Origin: GCA-003244245 sp050700055 | Lineage (GTDB): Bacteria; Actinomycetota; Actinomycetes; Mycobacteriales; Pseudonocardiaceae | NCBI GenBank assembly: GCA_050700055.1 | Contig: JBOHGE010000008.1 | Span: 79,608-143,607 of the forward strand | Direction: 5' to 3' | DNA length: 64,000 bases | Part shown: in pieces, positions 15,790 through 23,717 of the stretch | How positions within the stretch are numbered: position 1 is the stretch's first letter | Layout of the letters: each line of letters begins with the position of its first letter | Notes under the pieces: generated by a model | Database searches by the model: none | What the model was told of the DNA's origin: nothing | Seen by the model: only the letters and a program-made list of their open reading frames with translations | Made by a program: the position numbers and the translations under genes

Positions 15790-16218
15790 TCAAGAACCGA
15801 GCCGGGCGACCCGGACGCCCGGGAAACGGTCGAAGTCACGGTCGTTGGACAGCACCGTGTCGACACCATGCTCACGGCACAGGGCGACGATGACGGCGCC
15901 GGTGACCAACCCGCCTCGTACCTGACCTTCGTCAAGGACCGCCCTGAGTAGCTCCCAATGCCGCGCACCCGGGCTGAGCACCCGAACGGTCGGGCTGTCC
16001 AGCAGATGGTCGATGAACTCGACCACCTGGCGGATCGGGGTCGGCGGGTCGAAGATCGGCTGGGTGACGATGCGAGCAAACCCCCAGGCGGCCACCACCG
16101 GCAGCCCCCACGGAACAGCGCCCTCCGCGAGTTCGGTCAGCCGGGTGCGAGCGACCGCGTGCAGCGGAAGCTCGGCACGGTTGGCGTAGATCAGGACGTT
16201 CGTATCGACTGCGATCAC
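15790..16218 (-). CDS. vapC: PIN-domain ribonuclease toxin (VapC family), second copy
   Basis: A 142-residue protein starting at ATG 16218 in an ATGA overlap with its antitoxin. It opens MIAVDTNVLIYANRAE (first Asp, N and E context), has a VVAAWGFARIVTQP segment, and LSNDRDFDRFPGV at the end, holding the last Asp. GAVIVALCREHGVDTV precedes it, where some PIN toxins carry another acidic residue (here the equivalent Asp is not obvious). Otherwise it is standard VapC of the TIGR00028 style. It is unrelated in sequence to the toxin at 14724. Confidence 0.85.
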   Translation of the reverse strand: MIAVDTNVLIYANRAELPLHAVARTRLTELAEGAVPWGLPVVAAWGFARIVTQPIFDPPTPIRQVVEFIDHLLDSPTVRVLSPGARHWELLRAVLDEGQVRGGLVTGAVIVALCREHGVDTVLSNDRDFDRFPGVRVARLGS

Positions 16219-16454
16219 GGCTGCTCAAAGCGGTCGAGATACTCCTCGAGCGCGGCGTTGCTGTCGATGTCCACGGTCGGCATCCGCTTGCCCTGGGTGA
16301 CCGGGAGATCAAGGCGGAATTCGGCCGGCGCTGGTTGCGCAAGCGTCCTGCGCAGGGCATCGGAGATCAGGGCGGTCAGCGTCACGCCCATTCGCCGGGC
16401 GTGTTCCCGGGCGGCCTGCATGAGGGCGTCATCGAGGTTGAGCGTGGTCTTCAC
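16215..16454 (-). CDS. vapB: Ribbon-helix-helix antitoxin (VapB family)
   Basis: A 79-residue protein with an N-terminal MKTTLNLDDALMQAAREHA ribbon-helix followed by GVTLTALISDALRRTL, a typical RHH/VapB DNA-binding unit. The C-terminal 35 residues (LPVTQGKRMPTVDID region) would bind the toxin. It is the first gene of the two-gene operon with the PIN toxin and ends in a 4-bp overlap with it. Confidence 0.85.
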   Translation of the reverse strand: MKTTLNLDDALMQAAREHARRMGVTLTALISDALRRTLAQPAPAEFRLDLPVTQGKRMPTVDIDSNAALEEYLDRFEQP

Positions 16455-16500
16455 AGCTCAACCATACAGGCTGAGCCAGATCAGCCATACCAGCGCGGGC

Positions 16501-17751
16501 TCAGTGTGGTCCGACCAGTCCGGCGGCGAGGGTGTTGCCGTCGGCGGCGTCGATCACGAGGAAGCCGCCGGTGTGCCGATCCACCGCGTAGGAGTCCACC
16601 GCCAGCGGCTCGGCCAGCCGGATCCGGGCGCCGCCGATCTCGTTGAGCTCCAGTGCGGCCGGTGGATCACCGTGGCGCAGGGTGTGCAGGTCCAGCCGCC
16701 CGGTCAGCTCGGTGACGATCGCCCGGACGGTCCGGGTGCCGTGCTTGACCAGCACTCGCGCCCCGGCCCGCAGGGGCCGGTCGGCCAGCCAGCACAGGTC
16801 CGCGGAAAGCTCGGTGACCACCCGCGGTTGCTGCCCCGGATGCGCCAGTACCTCGCCGCGCCCGACGTCGATCTCACCGGCGAGCAACACGGTGACCGAC
16901 TGCCCGGCGATCGCGCGCAGCAGCGGACCGTCGGGGCTGTCGATGCCACGCACGGTGGACCGCCCACCCGAGGGCAGTGCGATGACGTCGTCGCCGACCT
17001 CGAGTACCCCGGAGGCGACCCGTCCGGCCAGGCCCCGGTAGTCCGGATGCGAAGCGGTGCGGGGGCGCAGCACCAGCTGCACCGGGAAGCGCATCGGCTC
17101 GGCCACCGCGTCCCGCCCGGTGGGCACCGCTTCCAGGTGCTCGAGCAGCGTCGGTCCGAGATACCACGGGATGTGTGCGCTACGGACCGCGACGTTGTCC
17201 CCGTGCAACGCCGACACCGGCACGGATACCACGTTGGGTGCACCTAAAGAATTCGCCGCCGCGGTGAACTCGGATTCGATGCGGCGAAACGTCGGCTCGT
17301 CGAAGGCCACCAGGTCCATCTTGTTCACCGCGAGCACCACGTGCGGCACCCGCAAAAACGCGGCGACGGCCAGGTGCCGGCGGGTCTGCTCGACCAGGCC
17401 GTTGCGGGCGTCGACCAGCACCACGGCGAGCTCGGCGGTCGACGCCCCGGTGACCGTGTTGCGGGTGTACTGCACGTGCCCTGGGCAGTCGGCCAGCACG
17501 AACGTCCGGGTCGGCGTGGCGAAGTAGCGGTAGGCGACGTCGATGGTGATGCCCTGCTCCCGCTCGGCCCGCAGCCCATCGGTGAGCAGCGCGAGGTCCA
17601 GCTCGACGCCCCCCCGGGCCCGAGTCGCGCGGTCCACTGCGGCCAGCTGGTCGGCCAGGATCGACTGGGTGTCCTGCAACAACCGCCCGACCAGCGTGGA
17701 CTTCCCGTCGTCGACGGAGCCCGCGGTGGTCAGCCGCAGCAGACCTCCCAT
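16501..17751 (-). CDS. cysN: Sulfate adenylyltransferase subunit 1 (GTPase)
   Basis: A 416-residue protein, last gene of the sulfate operon. Its ATG (17751) overlaps the cysD stop as TGATG. It is a GTPase of the EF-Tu superfamily: P-loop GSVDDGKST, switch II DCPGHVQYTRN, NKMD for guanine recognition, then two beta-barrel domains. With CysD it makes adenosine 5'-phosphosulfate from ATP and sulfate, using GTP hydrolysis to drive the reaction. At 416 residues it is the single-domain CysN, not the CysNC fusion, which fits the separate cysC upstream. Confidence 0.93.
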   Translation of the reverse strand: MGGLLRLTTAGSVDDGKSTLVGRLLQDTQSILADQLAAVDRATRARGGVELDLALLTDGLRAEREQGITIDVAYRYFATPTRTFVLADCPGHVQYTRNTVTGASTAELAVVLVDARNGLVEQTRRHLAVAAFLRVPHVVLAVNKMDLVAFDEPTFRRIESEFTAAANSLGAPNVVSVPVSALHGDNVAVRSAHIPWYLGPTLLEHLEAVPTGRDAVAEPMRFPVQLVLRPRTASHPDYRGLAGRVASGVLEVGDDVIALPSGGRSTVRGIDSPDGPLLRAIAGQSVTVLLAGEIDVGRGEVLAHPGQQPRVVTELSADLCWLADRPLRAGARVLVKHGTRTVRAIVTELTGRLDLHTLRHGDPPAALELNEIGGARIRLAEPLAVDSYAVDRHTGGFLVIDAADGNTLAAGLVGPH

Positions 17752-18707
17752 CAGAAGTAGCCCTCGCGTTTGCGGTCCTCCATGGCGGCCTCCGACAGCC
17801 GGTCGTCGGCCCGGGTGGCACCGCGCTCGGTGATCCGGCTGGCGGCCACCTCGGCGATCACCTCGTCGATGGTCGCGGCGGTGGACTCCACTGCGCCGGT
17901 GCAGGAGGCGTCGCCGACGGTGCGGTAGCGCACCGACTTGGTGAGCAACCGCTCCCCGCGCCGCGGGCCGCCCCACTCACCGGCGGTCAGCCACATCCCG
18001 TCGCGCTCGAACACCTCCCGCTGGTGGGCGTAGTAGATGCCCGGGATCGGCACGTCGCGCCGCGCGATGTAGCGCCACACGTCCAGCTCGGTCCAGTTGG
18101 ACAGCGGGAAGACCCGGACGTGCTCGCCGGCGGTGTGCCGGCCGTTGTAGAGACTCCACAACTCCGGACGCTGCCGGCGCGGATCCCAGCCGCCGAAGGC
18201 GTCGCGCAGGCTGACGATGCGCTCCTTGGCCCGGGCCCGGTCCTCGTCGCGCCGGGCGCCGCCGAAGACGGCGTCGAAGCGATGCTCGGTGATGGTGTCC
18301 AGCAGGGGGACGGTCTGCAGCGGGTTGCGGGTGCCGTCCGGGCGCTCGGTCAGCCGCCCGTCGTCGATCCAGTCCTGCACCGCCGCCACGTGCAGCCGCA
18401 ACCCCAGATCCGCGACCAGCCGGTCCCGGTAGGCGATCACCTCGGGAAAGTTGTGCCCGGTGTCCACATGCAGCAGCGGAAACGGCAACGGCGCCGGATG
18501 AAAAGCACCCAACGCCAGATGCAACAGCACCGCAGAGTCCTTCCCCCCAGAGAACAACAACACCGCCCGATCGCACTCAGCGACAACTTCCCGAATCACA
18601 TGCACCGCCTCAGACTCCAGTGACCTCCCGCATTCAGCGGGCTCAGCGGGGTTATCGGCACCCGAATTACCCCGCTGAGCCCGCTGAATGCGGGTCAGGA
18701 TGGTCAT
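17751..18707 (-). CDS. cysD: Sulfate adenylyltransferase subunit 2
   Basis: A 318-residue protein of the PAPS-reductase/ATP-sulfurylase fold. SGGKDSAVLLHLA is the PP-loop. LLHVDTGHNFPEVI, GGARRDEDRARAKERI and FPLSNWTELDVWRYI are standard CysD segments. The C-terminus ends RKREGYF as usual. The ATG at 18707 lies in an ATGA overlap with cysC. Residues 5-27 are encoded by a long palindrome (18627-18694), so the N-terminus carries an extra Arg/Ala/Glu/Pro-rich stretch before LESEAVHVIREV, where normal CysD homology starts. The insertion keeps the frame. The catalytic core is untouched, so function is probably kept. Confidence 0.93.
   Translation of the reverse strand: MTILTRIQRAQRGNSGADNPAEPAECGRSLESEAVHVIREVVAECDRAVLLFSGGKDSAVLLHLALGAFHPAPLPFPLLHVDTGHNFPEVIAYRDRLVADLGLRLHVAAVQDWIDDGRLTERPDGTRNPLQTVPLLDTITEHRFDAVFGGARRDEDRARAKERIVSLRDAFGGWDPRRQRPELWSLYNGRHTAGEHVRVFPLSNWTELDVWRYIARRDVPIPGIYYAHQREVFERDGMWLTAGEWGGPRRGERLLTKSVRYRTVGDASCTGAVESTAATIDEVIAEVAASRITERGATRADDRLSEAAMEDRKREGYF
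18627..18694. repeat. Palindromic element inside cysD coding sequence
   Basis: Arms 18627-18652 and 18669-18694 are exact reverse complements (26 bp) around 16 nt. The core CATTCAGCGGGCTCAGCGG recurs at 23202-23277 and, with a compensated base change, at 32304-32363. Here the whole element is translated as part of CysD. Confidence 0.85.
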
Positions 18708-19240
18708 GTCACGCCCCTCTGGGTGAGTAAGGTGAGGATTCGGTGGGTTGTTGTGGGGAGGTCCAAGCCGGTGGTGTCTAGGCGGAGGTCGGGTTTGTCG
18801 GGGTCCTCGTAGGGGTCGTCGACGCCGGTCAGGCCGGTCAGCTCACCGGCTGCAGCCCGGGCGTAGAGGCCCTTGACGTCGCGGCGGCGGCACTCGGCCA
18901 GCGGGGTGGCGACGTGCACTTCCAGGTAGCCGGTGCCGTGCGCGTCGTGCTGGGATCGCACCTCGTCGCGGGTCGCCGCGTAGGGGGCGATCACCGGAAC
19001 CAGCGCCACGACCCCGTGCCGGGCGAGCAGCTCGGCCACGAATCCGACCCGGCGCACATGGGTGTCCCGGTCCTCGCGGGAGAACCCCAACCCGGCGGAC
19101 AGGCTACGGCGCAGCTCGTCACCGTCCAGTATCTCGACCTCCCGGCCGACCGCGCGCAACCGCCCGGCGACGGCGTCGGCGATCGTCGTCTTGCCCGCCC
19201 CGGACAACCCGGTCAGCCAGACGGTCACCCCCCGGCTCAT
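18704..19240 (-). CDS. cysC: Adenylylsulfate (APS) kinase
   Basis: A 178-residue protein starting at ATG 19240 in an ATGA overlap with cysH. The P-loop is GLSGAGKTT, followed by EILDGDELRRSLSAGLGFSR (APS-binding D-G-D and phosphate-acceptor region), FVAELLARHGVVALVPVIAP, and CRRRDVKGLYARAAAGE near the lid. It phosphorylates APS to PAPS. The upstream cysH product looks like an APS reductase, so PAPS may serve sulfotransferases rather than reduction. It ends in an ATGA overlap with cysD. Confidence 0.92.
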   Translation of the reverse strand: MSRGVTVWLTGLSGAGKTTIADAVAGRLRAVGREVEILDGDELRRSLSAGLGFSREDRDTHVRRVGFVAELLARHGVVALVPVIAPYAATRDEVRSQHDAHGTGYLEVHVATPLAECRRRDVKGLYARAAAGELTGLTGVDDPYEDPDKPDLRLDTTGLDLPTTTHRILTLLTQRGVT

Positions 19241-19920
19241 CGGTGGATCCCGCACTCGGTCTTGGCCGACCCCGCCCAGCGCCCGGCCCGCGGGTCCTCC
19301 CCGAGAGCCACCGCCCGGGTGCACGGGGCGCAGCCGATCGACCGGTAGCCCGACGTCACCAGCGGATTGGTGAGAATGCCGTGCGCGGCGATGTAGTCCT
19401 CGACGTCGCGATCGCTCCAGGCCGCTATCGGGGCCACCTTCACCTTGCCCCGCCTGGCGTCGTAGGACACCACCGGAGTGCTGGCCCGAGTCGGTGCCTC
19501 GGCCCGGCGCAGCCCGGTGGCCCAGGCGTCATAACCCACCAGCGCGCGGTCCAGCGGAGCCACCTTGCGCAGCTCGCAGCACCGGTCGGGGTCACGATCG
19601 TGCAGCCCGGGACCGAAGGAGGCGTCCTGCTCGGCGACGGTCTGCCGAGCCGTCAGAGTGATCAGGTTGATGTGGTAGACCGCCATCACGGCATCCCGGG
19701 TGCCCAACGTCTCGGCGAAGTGGTACCCGGTGTCCAGGAACAGCACGTCGACGCCGGGCGCGACCTGCGACACCAGGTGCACCAGCACCGCGTCCTGCAT
19801 CGACGACGTCACCGCGAACCGGGCGCCGAAGTTCTGCACCGCCCAGCGCACGATCTCGTGCGCTGGGGCGGACTCCAGCTCTCGCCCGGCCCGCTGGGCG
19901 AGGCGCTGCAGAGTCACCAT
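19237..19920 (-). CDS. cysH: Phosphoadenylyl/adenylylsulfate reductase
   Basis: A 227-residue protein starting at ATG 19920 with a GGGAGGTGAC ribosome site. The PP-loop is replaced by the usual reductase form (FAVTSSMQDAVLVHL). It has RCCELRKVAPL and GCAPCTR...ECGIH. The CC...CxxC set binds a [4Fe-4S] cluster and the ECGIH cysteine is the catalytic thiol, so it should reduce APS rather than PAPS, as in mycobacteria and plants. It sits between sir and cysC in the sulfate operon and makes sulfite for Sir. Confidence 0.92.
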   Translation of the reverse strand: MVTLQRLAQRAGRELESAPAHEIVRWAVQNFGARFAVTSSMQDAVLVHLVSQVAPGVDVLFLDTGYHFAETLGTRDAVMAVYHINLITLTARQTVAEQDASFGPGLHDRDPDRCCELRKVAPLDRALVGYDAWATGLRRAEAPTRASTPVVSYDARRGKVKVAPIAAWSDRDVEDYIAAHGILTNPLVTSGYRSIGCAPCTRAVALGEDPRAGRWAGSAKTECGIHR

Positions 19921-20072
19921 GTCACCTCCCGGGCTCGGATGCTCACCAGATGGACCACGAACACCCGCTGACAGTCTGCGCAACGCCAGGCCGCGGGCGG
20001 CTGTGCCTCGGGCCGCAGATCCTCCTCGCCGCAGTACGGGCAGTAGAACGGAACCGCCCTGGCTTCGGTCAT
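19914..20072 (-). CDS. 52-residue zinc-ribbon protein in the sulfur operon
   Basis: A small gene between sir and cysH, coupled to both: its ATG (20072) overlaps the sir stop as ATGA and its end overlaps the cysH start. The product has two CxxC pairs (FYCPYCGEEDL and WRCADCQRVFVV) separated by about 17 residues, a classic rubredoxin-like or zinc-ribbon spacing. Such short CPYCG proteins occur beside sir/cysH in other actinobacteria, but their function is not known to me. It could be a metal- or redox-binding partner of Sir or CysH. Confidence 0.75.
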   Translation of the reverse strand: MTEARAVPFYCPYCGEEDLRPEAQPPAAWRCADCQRVFVVHLVSIRAREVTW

Positions 20073-21739
20073 CGCAAAGACCCCTCATCGGCTCGGGCCA
20101 CCCACTGCGCGAACCGCTCGCCCGGCTCGTGCTGGTCGGCATAACCGCGCACCACCCGCGTCACGTAGTCGGCCAGCTCGGCGGAGGTCACCTTGTGCCC
20201 GCGCAGCTTGCGGCCGAACCCGCTGTCCAGCCCGAGCCCACCGCCCAGGTGCACCTGGAAGCCCTCGACCTGGTTGCCGGCCGCGTCGGTGACCAGCTGG
20301 CCTTTGAGCCCGATGTCCGCGACCTGGATCCGGGCACACGAGTTCGGGCAACCGTTGAGGTGCACCGAGACCGGCGTGTCCAGCTCGGCCAGGCGCGCTT
20401 CCAACTCGGCGACCAGCGTCACGGCCCGGTTCTTGGTCTCCACGATGGCCAGCTTGCAGAACTCGATGCCGGTACACGCCATCACCGAGCGCCGCCACGG
20501 CGTGGGATCGGCGTGCAGCCCGAGCCGGCCCAGCTCGGTGACCAGACCATCCACCTCGGCCTCGGCGACGTCCAGGACGACGAGTTTCTGGTACGGCGTC
20601 AGCCGCACCCGGGTGGAGCCGGCCCGCTCGACGGCCTTGGCCACCCCGACCAGCGTGGCGCCGCAAACCCGCCCGGCGATCGGGGCGACGCCGACGTAGT
20701 ACCTGCCGTCCCGTTGACGGTGCACACCGATGTGGTCGATCGGGGCGGGCGGCGGTTGCGGGGCCGGGCCGTCGATGAGCGGGCGATGCAGGTACTGCGT
20801 TTCCAGCACCTCGCGGAAGCGGGCAGCGCCCCAGTCGGCGATCAGGAACTTGATCCGGGCGCGGTGGCGCAGCCGCCGGTAGCCGTGGTCGCGGAACAAC
20901 CTCGTCACCGCGGCCCACACCTCGGGCACCTCGTCGCGCGGCACCCAGGCACCCAGCCGCTGCGCGATCTTCGGGTTGATGGACAGCCCGCCGCCGACCC
21001 ACAGGTCGAAGCCCGGCCCGTGCTCCGGGTGCACCACGCCGACGAAGGAGATGTCGTTGACCTCATGCGCGACGTCCTGCAGCCCGGAGATCGCGGTCTT
21101 GTACTTGCGTGGCAGGTTGGAGAACTCGGGACTGCCGATGTAGCGCCGCTTGATCTCGTCGATCGCCGGGGTGCCGTCGATGATCTCGCTGTCAGCGATA
21201 CCCGCCACGGGGGATCCGAGCATGACCCGCGGGGTGTCGCCGCAGGCCTCGGTGGTGGACAGCCCGACGGTCTCCAACTGCTCCCAGATCGCCGGAACGT
21301 CCTCGATCCGGATCCAGTGGTACTGGATGTTCTGCCGGTCGGTGATATCGGCGGTGTCGCGCGCGTAGAGCCGGGAGATCTCACCGAGCACCTGGAGCTG
21401 GTGGGTGGTGAGTGCGCCACCGTCGATGCGCACCCGCATCATGAAGTACGAGTCGTCGAGCTCCTCGGGTTCCAGGGTGGCGGTGCGGCCACCGTCGATG
21501 CCGGGCTTGCGCTGGGTGTACAGCCCCCACCAGCGGAACCGGCCGCGCAGGTCAGCGGGATCGATCGAGTCGAAACCGCGAACGGAGTAGATCGTCTCGA
21601 TCCGGCGCCGGACGTTGAGCCCGTCGTCGTCCTTCTTGGTCCGCTCATTCGGGTTGAGCGGTTCCCGATGCCCCAGCGCCCACTGGCCCTCCCCACGGCG
21701 GGCCTTGGCTGCGGGTGCGCGACGAGTCGGGGTGGACAT
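20069..21739 (-). CDS. sir: Ferredoxin-dependent sulfite (nitrite/sulfite) reductase
   Basis: A 556-residue protein starting at ATG 21739 with a GGAGG site about 7 nt upstream. It has two ferredoxin-like/hemoprotein repeats (SYFMMRVRIDGGALTTHQL, YYVGVAPIAGRVCG) and the siroheme-[4Fe-4S] ligands as CTGIEFCK and CPNSC. It resembles M. tuberculosis SirA (NirA type), which reduces sulfite to sulfide with six electrons from ferredoxin. It is the first large gene of the operon sir-(zinc ribbon)-cysH-cysC-cysD-cysN, all overlapping or adjacent. A cysteine-containing leader peptide lies about 110 nt upstream and suggests attenuation by cysteine supply. Confidence 0.93.
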   Translation of the reverse strand: MSTPTRRAPAAKARRGEGQWALGHREPLNPNERTKKDDDGLNVRRRIETIYSVRGFDSIDPADLRGRFRWWGLYTQRKPGIDGGRTATLEPEELDDSYFMMRVRIDGGALTTHQLQVLGEISRLYARDTADITDRQNIQYHWIRIEDVPAIWEQLETVGLSTTEACGDTPRVMLGSPVAGIADSEIIDGTPAIDEIKRRYIGSPEFSNLPRKYKTAISGLQDVAHEVNDISFVGVVHPEHGPGFDLWVGGGLSINPKIAQRLGAWVPRDEVPEVWAAVTRLFRDHGYRRLRHRARIKFLIADWGAARFREVLETQYLHRPLIDGPAPQPPPAPIDHIGVHRQRDGRYYVGVAPIAGRVCGATLVGVAKAVERAGSTRVRLTPYQKLVVLDVAEAEVDGLVTELGRLGLHADPTPWRRSVMACTGIEFCKLAIVETKNRAVTLVAELEARLAELDTPVSVHLNGCPNSCARIQVADIGLKGQLVTDAAGNQVEGFQVHLGGGLGLDSGFGRKLRGHKVTSAELADYVTRVVRGYADQHEPGERFAQWVARADEGSLR

Positions 21740-21851
21740 CGGGGTGCCTCCGGGAAGGAGCACCGGCGTTGCGGGTAGGCCGTGACCCGGTCTGGCTGCA
21801 AGCCCGGTTCAGGCGCGCCCGGCGCCGGCTGGGACAGCAGTCGGGCGGGTA

Positions 21852-21938
21852 TCAGCTCGTTGTGCGGCAGAGCGCGCTGGAAACCCGGACATAGTCGACG
21901 TGGCGGCGAGCCACCAGCAGAAGTCCGAGCGAGTCCAC
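21852..21938 (-). CDS. Actinobacterial leader peptide upstream of sir
   Basis: A 28-codon frame (GTG 21938 to TGA 21852-21854) encodes LLLVARRHVDYVRVSSALCR. The motif VARRHVD..RVSSALC is the signature of the small 'putative leader peptides' seen before sulfur-assimilation and related operons in actinobacteria. It ends 112 nt before the sir ATG. The terminal Leu-Cys suggests that ribosome stalling at the Cys codon when cysteinyl-tRNA is scarce controls the downstream operon. The start codon is the least certain part. Confidence 0.65.
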   Translation of the reverse strand: MDSLGLLLVARRHVDYVRVSSALCRTTS

Positions 21939-22003
21939 CTCATCAGATTGCCACTTTCCCGCCGTCTCGACCACCCGCATTCGGATGTTGGGACAATGCT
22001 CAC

Positions 22004-23233
22004 GTGGCTGCCCTTCCCCTCGGCGAACCCGCACCCGCAGACGGGGCGTTGCCCGCTGCCGCCGTGACCGGGCTGGCAGCCCGGCCGTTCGGGGTATATG
22101 TGCATGTGCCGTTCTGCGCCACCCGCTGCGGCTACTGCGACTTCAACACCTACACCCCGGGCGAGCTCTCGTTAGCGCCGTCCACCTGGCTCGACGCCCT
22201 GCACCGGGAGCTGGACCTGGCCGCCACGGTGCTCAAGGCGCCGGTGCCGACCGGCACGGTGTTCGTCGGTGGCGGCACCCCGTCGCTACTCGGCGCCGGT
22301 GGACTGGCCGCGGTGCTCGACGCCATCCGCGGGTCGCTCGGCGTGGCTCCGGGTGCCGAGGTGACCACTGAGGCCAACCCCGAGTCCACCTCGCCGGAGT
22401 TCTTCGCCGGGATCGCCGCGGCCGGCTACACCCGAGTCTCGCTGGGGATGCAGAGCGCCGCACCGCACGTGCTGGCCGTGCTGGACCGGGTGCACACTCC
22501 CGGCCGTCCGGCAGCTGCGGCCGTCGAGGCCCGTGCCGCCGGGATCAAGCAGGTCAGCCTGGATCTGATCTACGGCACGCCGGGGGAGACCCGCGACGAT
22601 CTGGCCGCCTCGCTGGCGACGGTGCTCGCCGCTGGGGTCAATCATGTCTCGGCCTACGCCCTGGTCGTCGAGCCGGGCACGGCGTTGGCCCGCCGAGTGG
22701 CCCGTGGGGAGCTGCCGGCGCCGGATGACGACGTGCTGGCTGAACGCTACGAGCAGCTCGACGAGGCGCTGTCGACGGCCGGGCTGCACTGGTACGAGGT
22801 GTCCAACTGGGCCGCCTCCCCGCAGGCCCGGTGCCGGCACAACCTCGGCTACTGGACGGGCGGGAACTGGTGGGGCGCCGGCCCCGGGGCGCATTCCCAT
22901 ATCGGCGGGGTGCGGTGGTGGAACGTCAAACACCCGGCCCGTTACGCTGCCGCGCTCGCGGCCGGTCGCTCCCCGGCAGCGGGCCGCGAGGTGCTCACCC
23001 CCGGGCAGCGGTACACCGAGCAGGTGATGCTCGGCCTACGACTGGCCGACGGCCTGCCGCTGGACGTGCTGGATGCACCCGGTCGCACTGCCGCTGGCCG
23101 CGCGACCGCCGATGACCTACTCACCCGAGCCCCCGCCCACCGCCTAATCCTCACCCCCCGCGGCCGCCTACTCGCCGACGCCGTCGTCCGCGACCTCCTG
23201 ACCGCACCGCATTCAGCGGGCTCAGCGGGGTAA
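22004..23233 (+). CDS. hemW: Radical SAM heme chaperone HemW
   Basis: A 409-residue protein starting at GTG 22004, chosen because similarity begins shortly after and because ACAAT at 21992-21996 could be the -10 of a leaderless transcript. FCATRCGYCDFNTY is the CxxxCxxC radical-SAM cluster, FVGGGTPSLL and TTEANPES are SAM-binding segments, and KQVSLDLIYGTPGET and YALVVEPGT are typical of HemW/HemN-like proteins. It lacks the N-terminal extension of true HemN oxidase, so heme delivery is more likely than coproporphyrinogen oxidation. The last codons (PHSAGSAG) are encoded by the left arm of a palindromic element. Confidence 0.9.
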   Translation: MAALPLGEPAPADGALPAAAVTGLAARPFGVYVHVPFCATRCGYCDFNTYTPGELSLAPSTWLDALHRELDLAATVLKAPVPTGTVFVGGGTPSLLGAGGLAAVLDAIRGSLGVAPGAEVTTEANPESTSPEFFAGIAAAGYTRVSLGMQSAAPHVLAVLDRVHTPGRPAAAAVEARAAGIKQVSLDLIYGTPGETRDDLAASLATVLAAGVNHVSAYALVVEPGTALARRVARGELPAPDDDVLAERYEQLDEALSTAGLHWYEVSNWAASPQARCRHNLGYWTGGNWWGAGPGAHSHIGGVRWWNVKHPARYAAALAAGRSPAAGREVLTPGQRYTEQVMLGLRLADGLPLDVLDAPGRTAAGRATADDLLTRAPAHRLILTPRGRLLADAVVRDLLTAPHSAGSAG

Positions 23234-23277
23234 ACCTGCACCGAATAGCCCCGCTGAGCCCGCTGAATGCGGTGCGG
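23202..23277. repeat. Palindromic element at hemW 3' end
   Basis: Arms 23202-23230 and 23249-23277 are exact reverse complements (29 bp) around 18 nt. The left arm encodes the HemW C-terminal tail and the TAA follows in the loop. The element lies between two convergent genes and may also act as a transcription barrier. Confidence 0.85.
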
Positions 23278-23286
23278 GGGAGGGGG

Positions 23287-23598
23287 TCAGCGGCGGAGGA
23301 GGTCTAGGTTCAAGACGCGGACGTTGAGGGTGGTGCGTTGGTTCAGGGCGGCTCGTAGGGCTCGGTGTAGGCCGTCTTCCAGGAACAACTCGCCGCACCA
23401 GCGCACCGCGTGCGGGAACAGATCGCCGGGCAAGGTGGGGTCCTCGGACAGCAGCCGGTCCAGCTCCACCACCGTGGTGGTGGTGACCAGCTCCGCCAAG
23501 GGCACCTGCTGCGGCGGGATCTGCGCCCAGTCCTTCGTGGACAGCCCGTGGTCGGGGTAGGGACGGCAGTGCCGAATATCCTTGAAGATCACCGACAC
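23287..23598 (-). CDS. Conserved actinobacterial protein, Rv2375-like
   Basis: A 103-residue protein starting at GTG 23598 with GGAGG upstream. It begins MSVIFKDIRHCRPYPDHGLS and contains LVTTTTVVELDRLL, DLFPHAVRWCGELFLEDGL, and ends RVLNLDLLRR. Size, motif order and position beside hrcA match Rv2375 of M. tuberculosis, a conserved hypothetical. There are no membrane helices or signal. It is convergent with hemW and divergent from hrcA. Function is unknown. Confidence 0.8.
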   Translation of the reverse strand: MSVIFKDIRHCRPYPDHGLSTKDWAQIPPQQVPLAELVTTTTVVELDRLLSEDPTLPGDLFPHAVRWCGELFLEDGLHRALRAALNQRTTLNVRVLNLDLLRR

Positions 23599-23717
23599 CG
23601 TCCACCTCCGTCCCCGAACCGGCGCGAGCGCCTTAGAGTATCGGGTTCTCCGGCGGGCTCCGACGCTTGCACCAGGCCCGCACTAGACTCGGGTCCTAGC
23701 AGCACCAAGGAGGTGAC

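Noticed and set aside
14724..16454. VapBC pairs as CRISPR accessory genes
   Set aside because: Adjacent and on the same strand, but they form their own coupled operons and have no feature tying them to the cas complex.
19700..21778. 692-codon plus-strand frame across sir
   Set aside because: It runs opposite sir, whose siroheme motifs are intact. Its amino-acid composition is typical of antisense high-GC translation.
23599..23717. CIRCE operator upstream of hrcA
   Set aside because: I looked for the TTAGCACTC inverted repeat and found no acceptable match.
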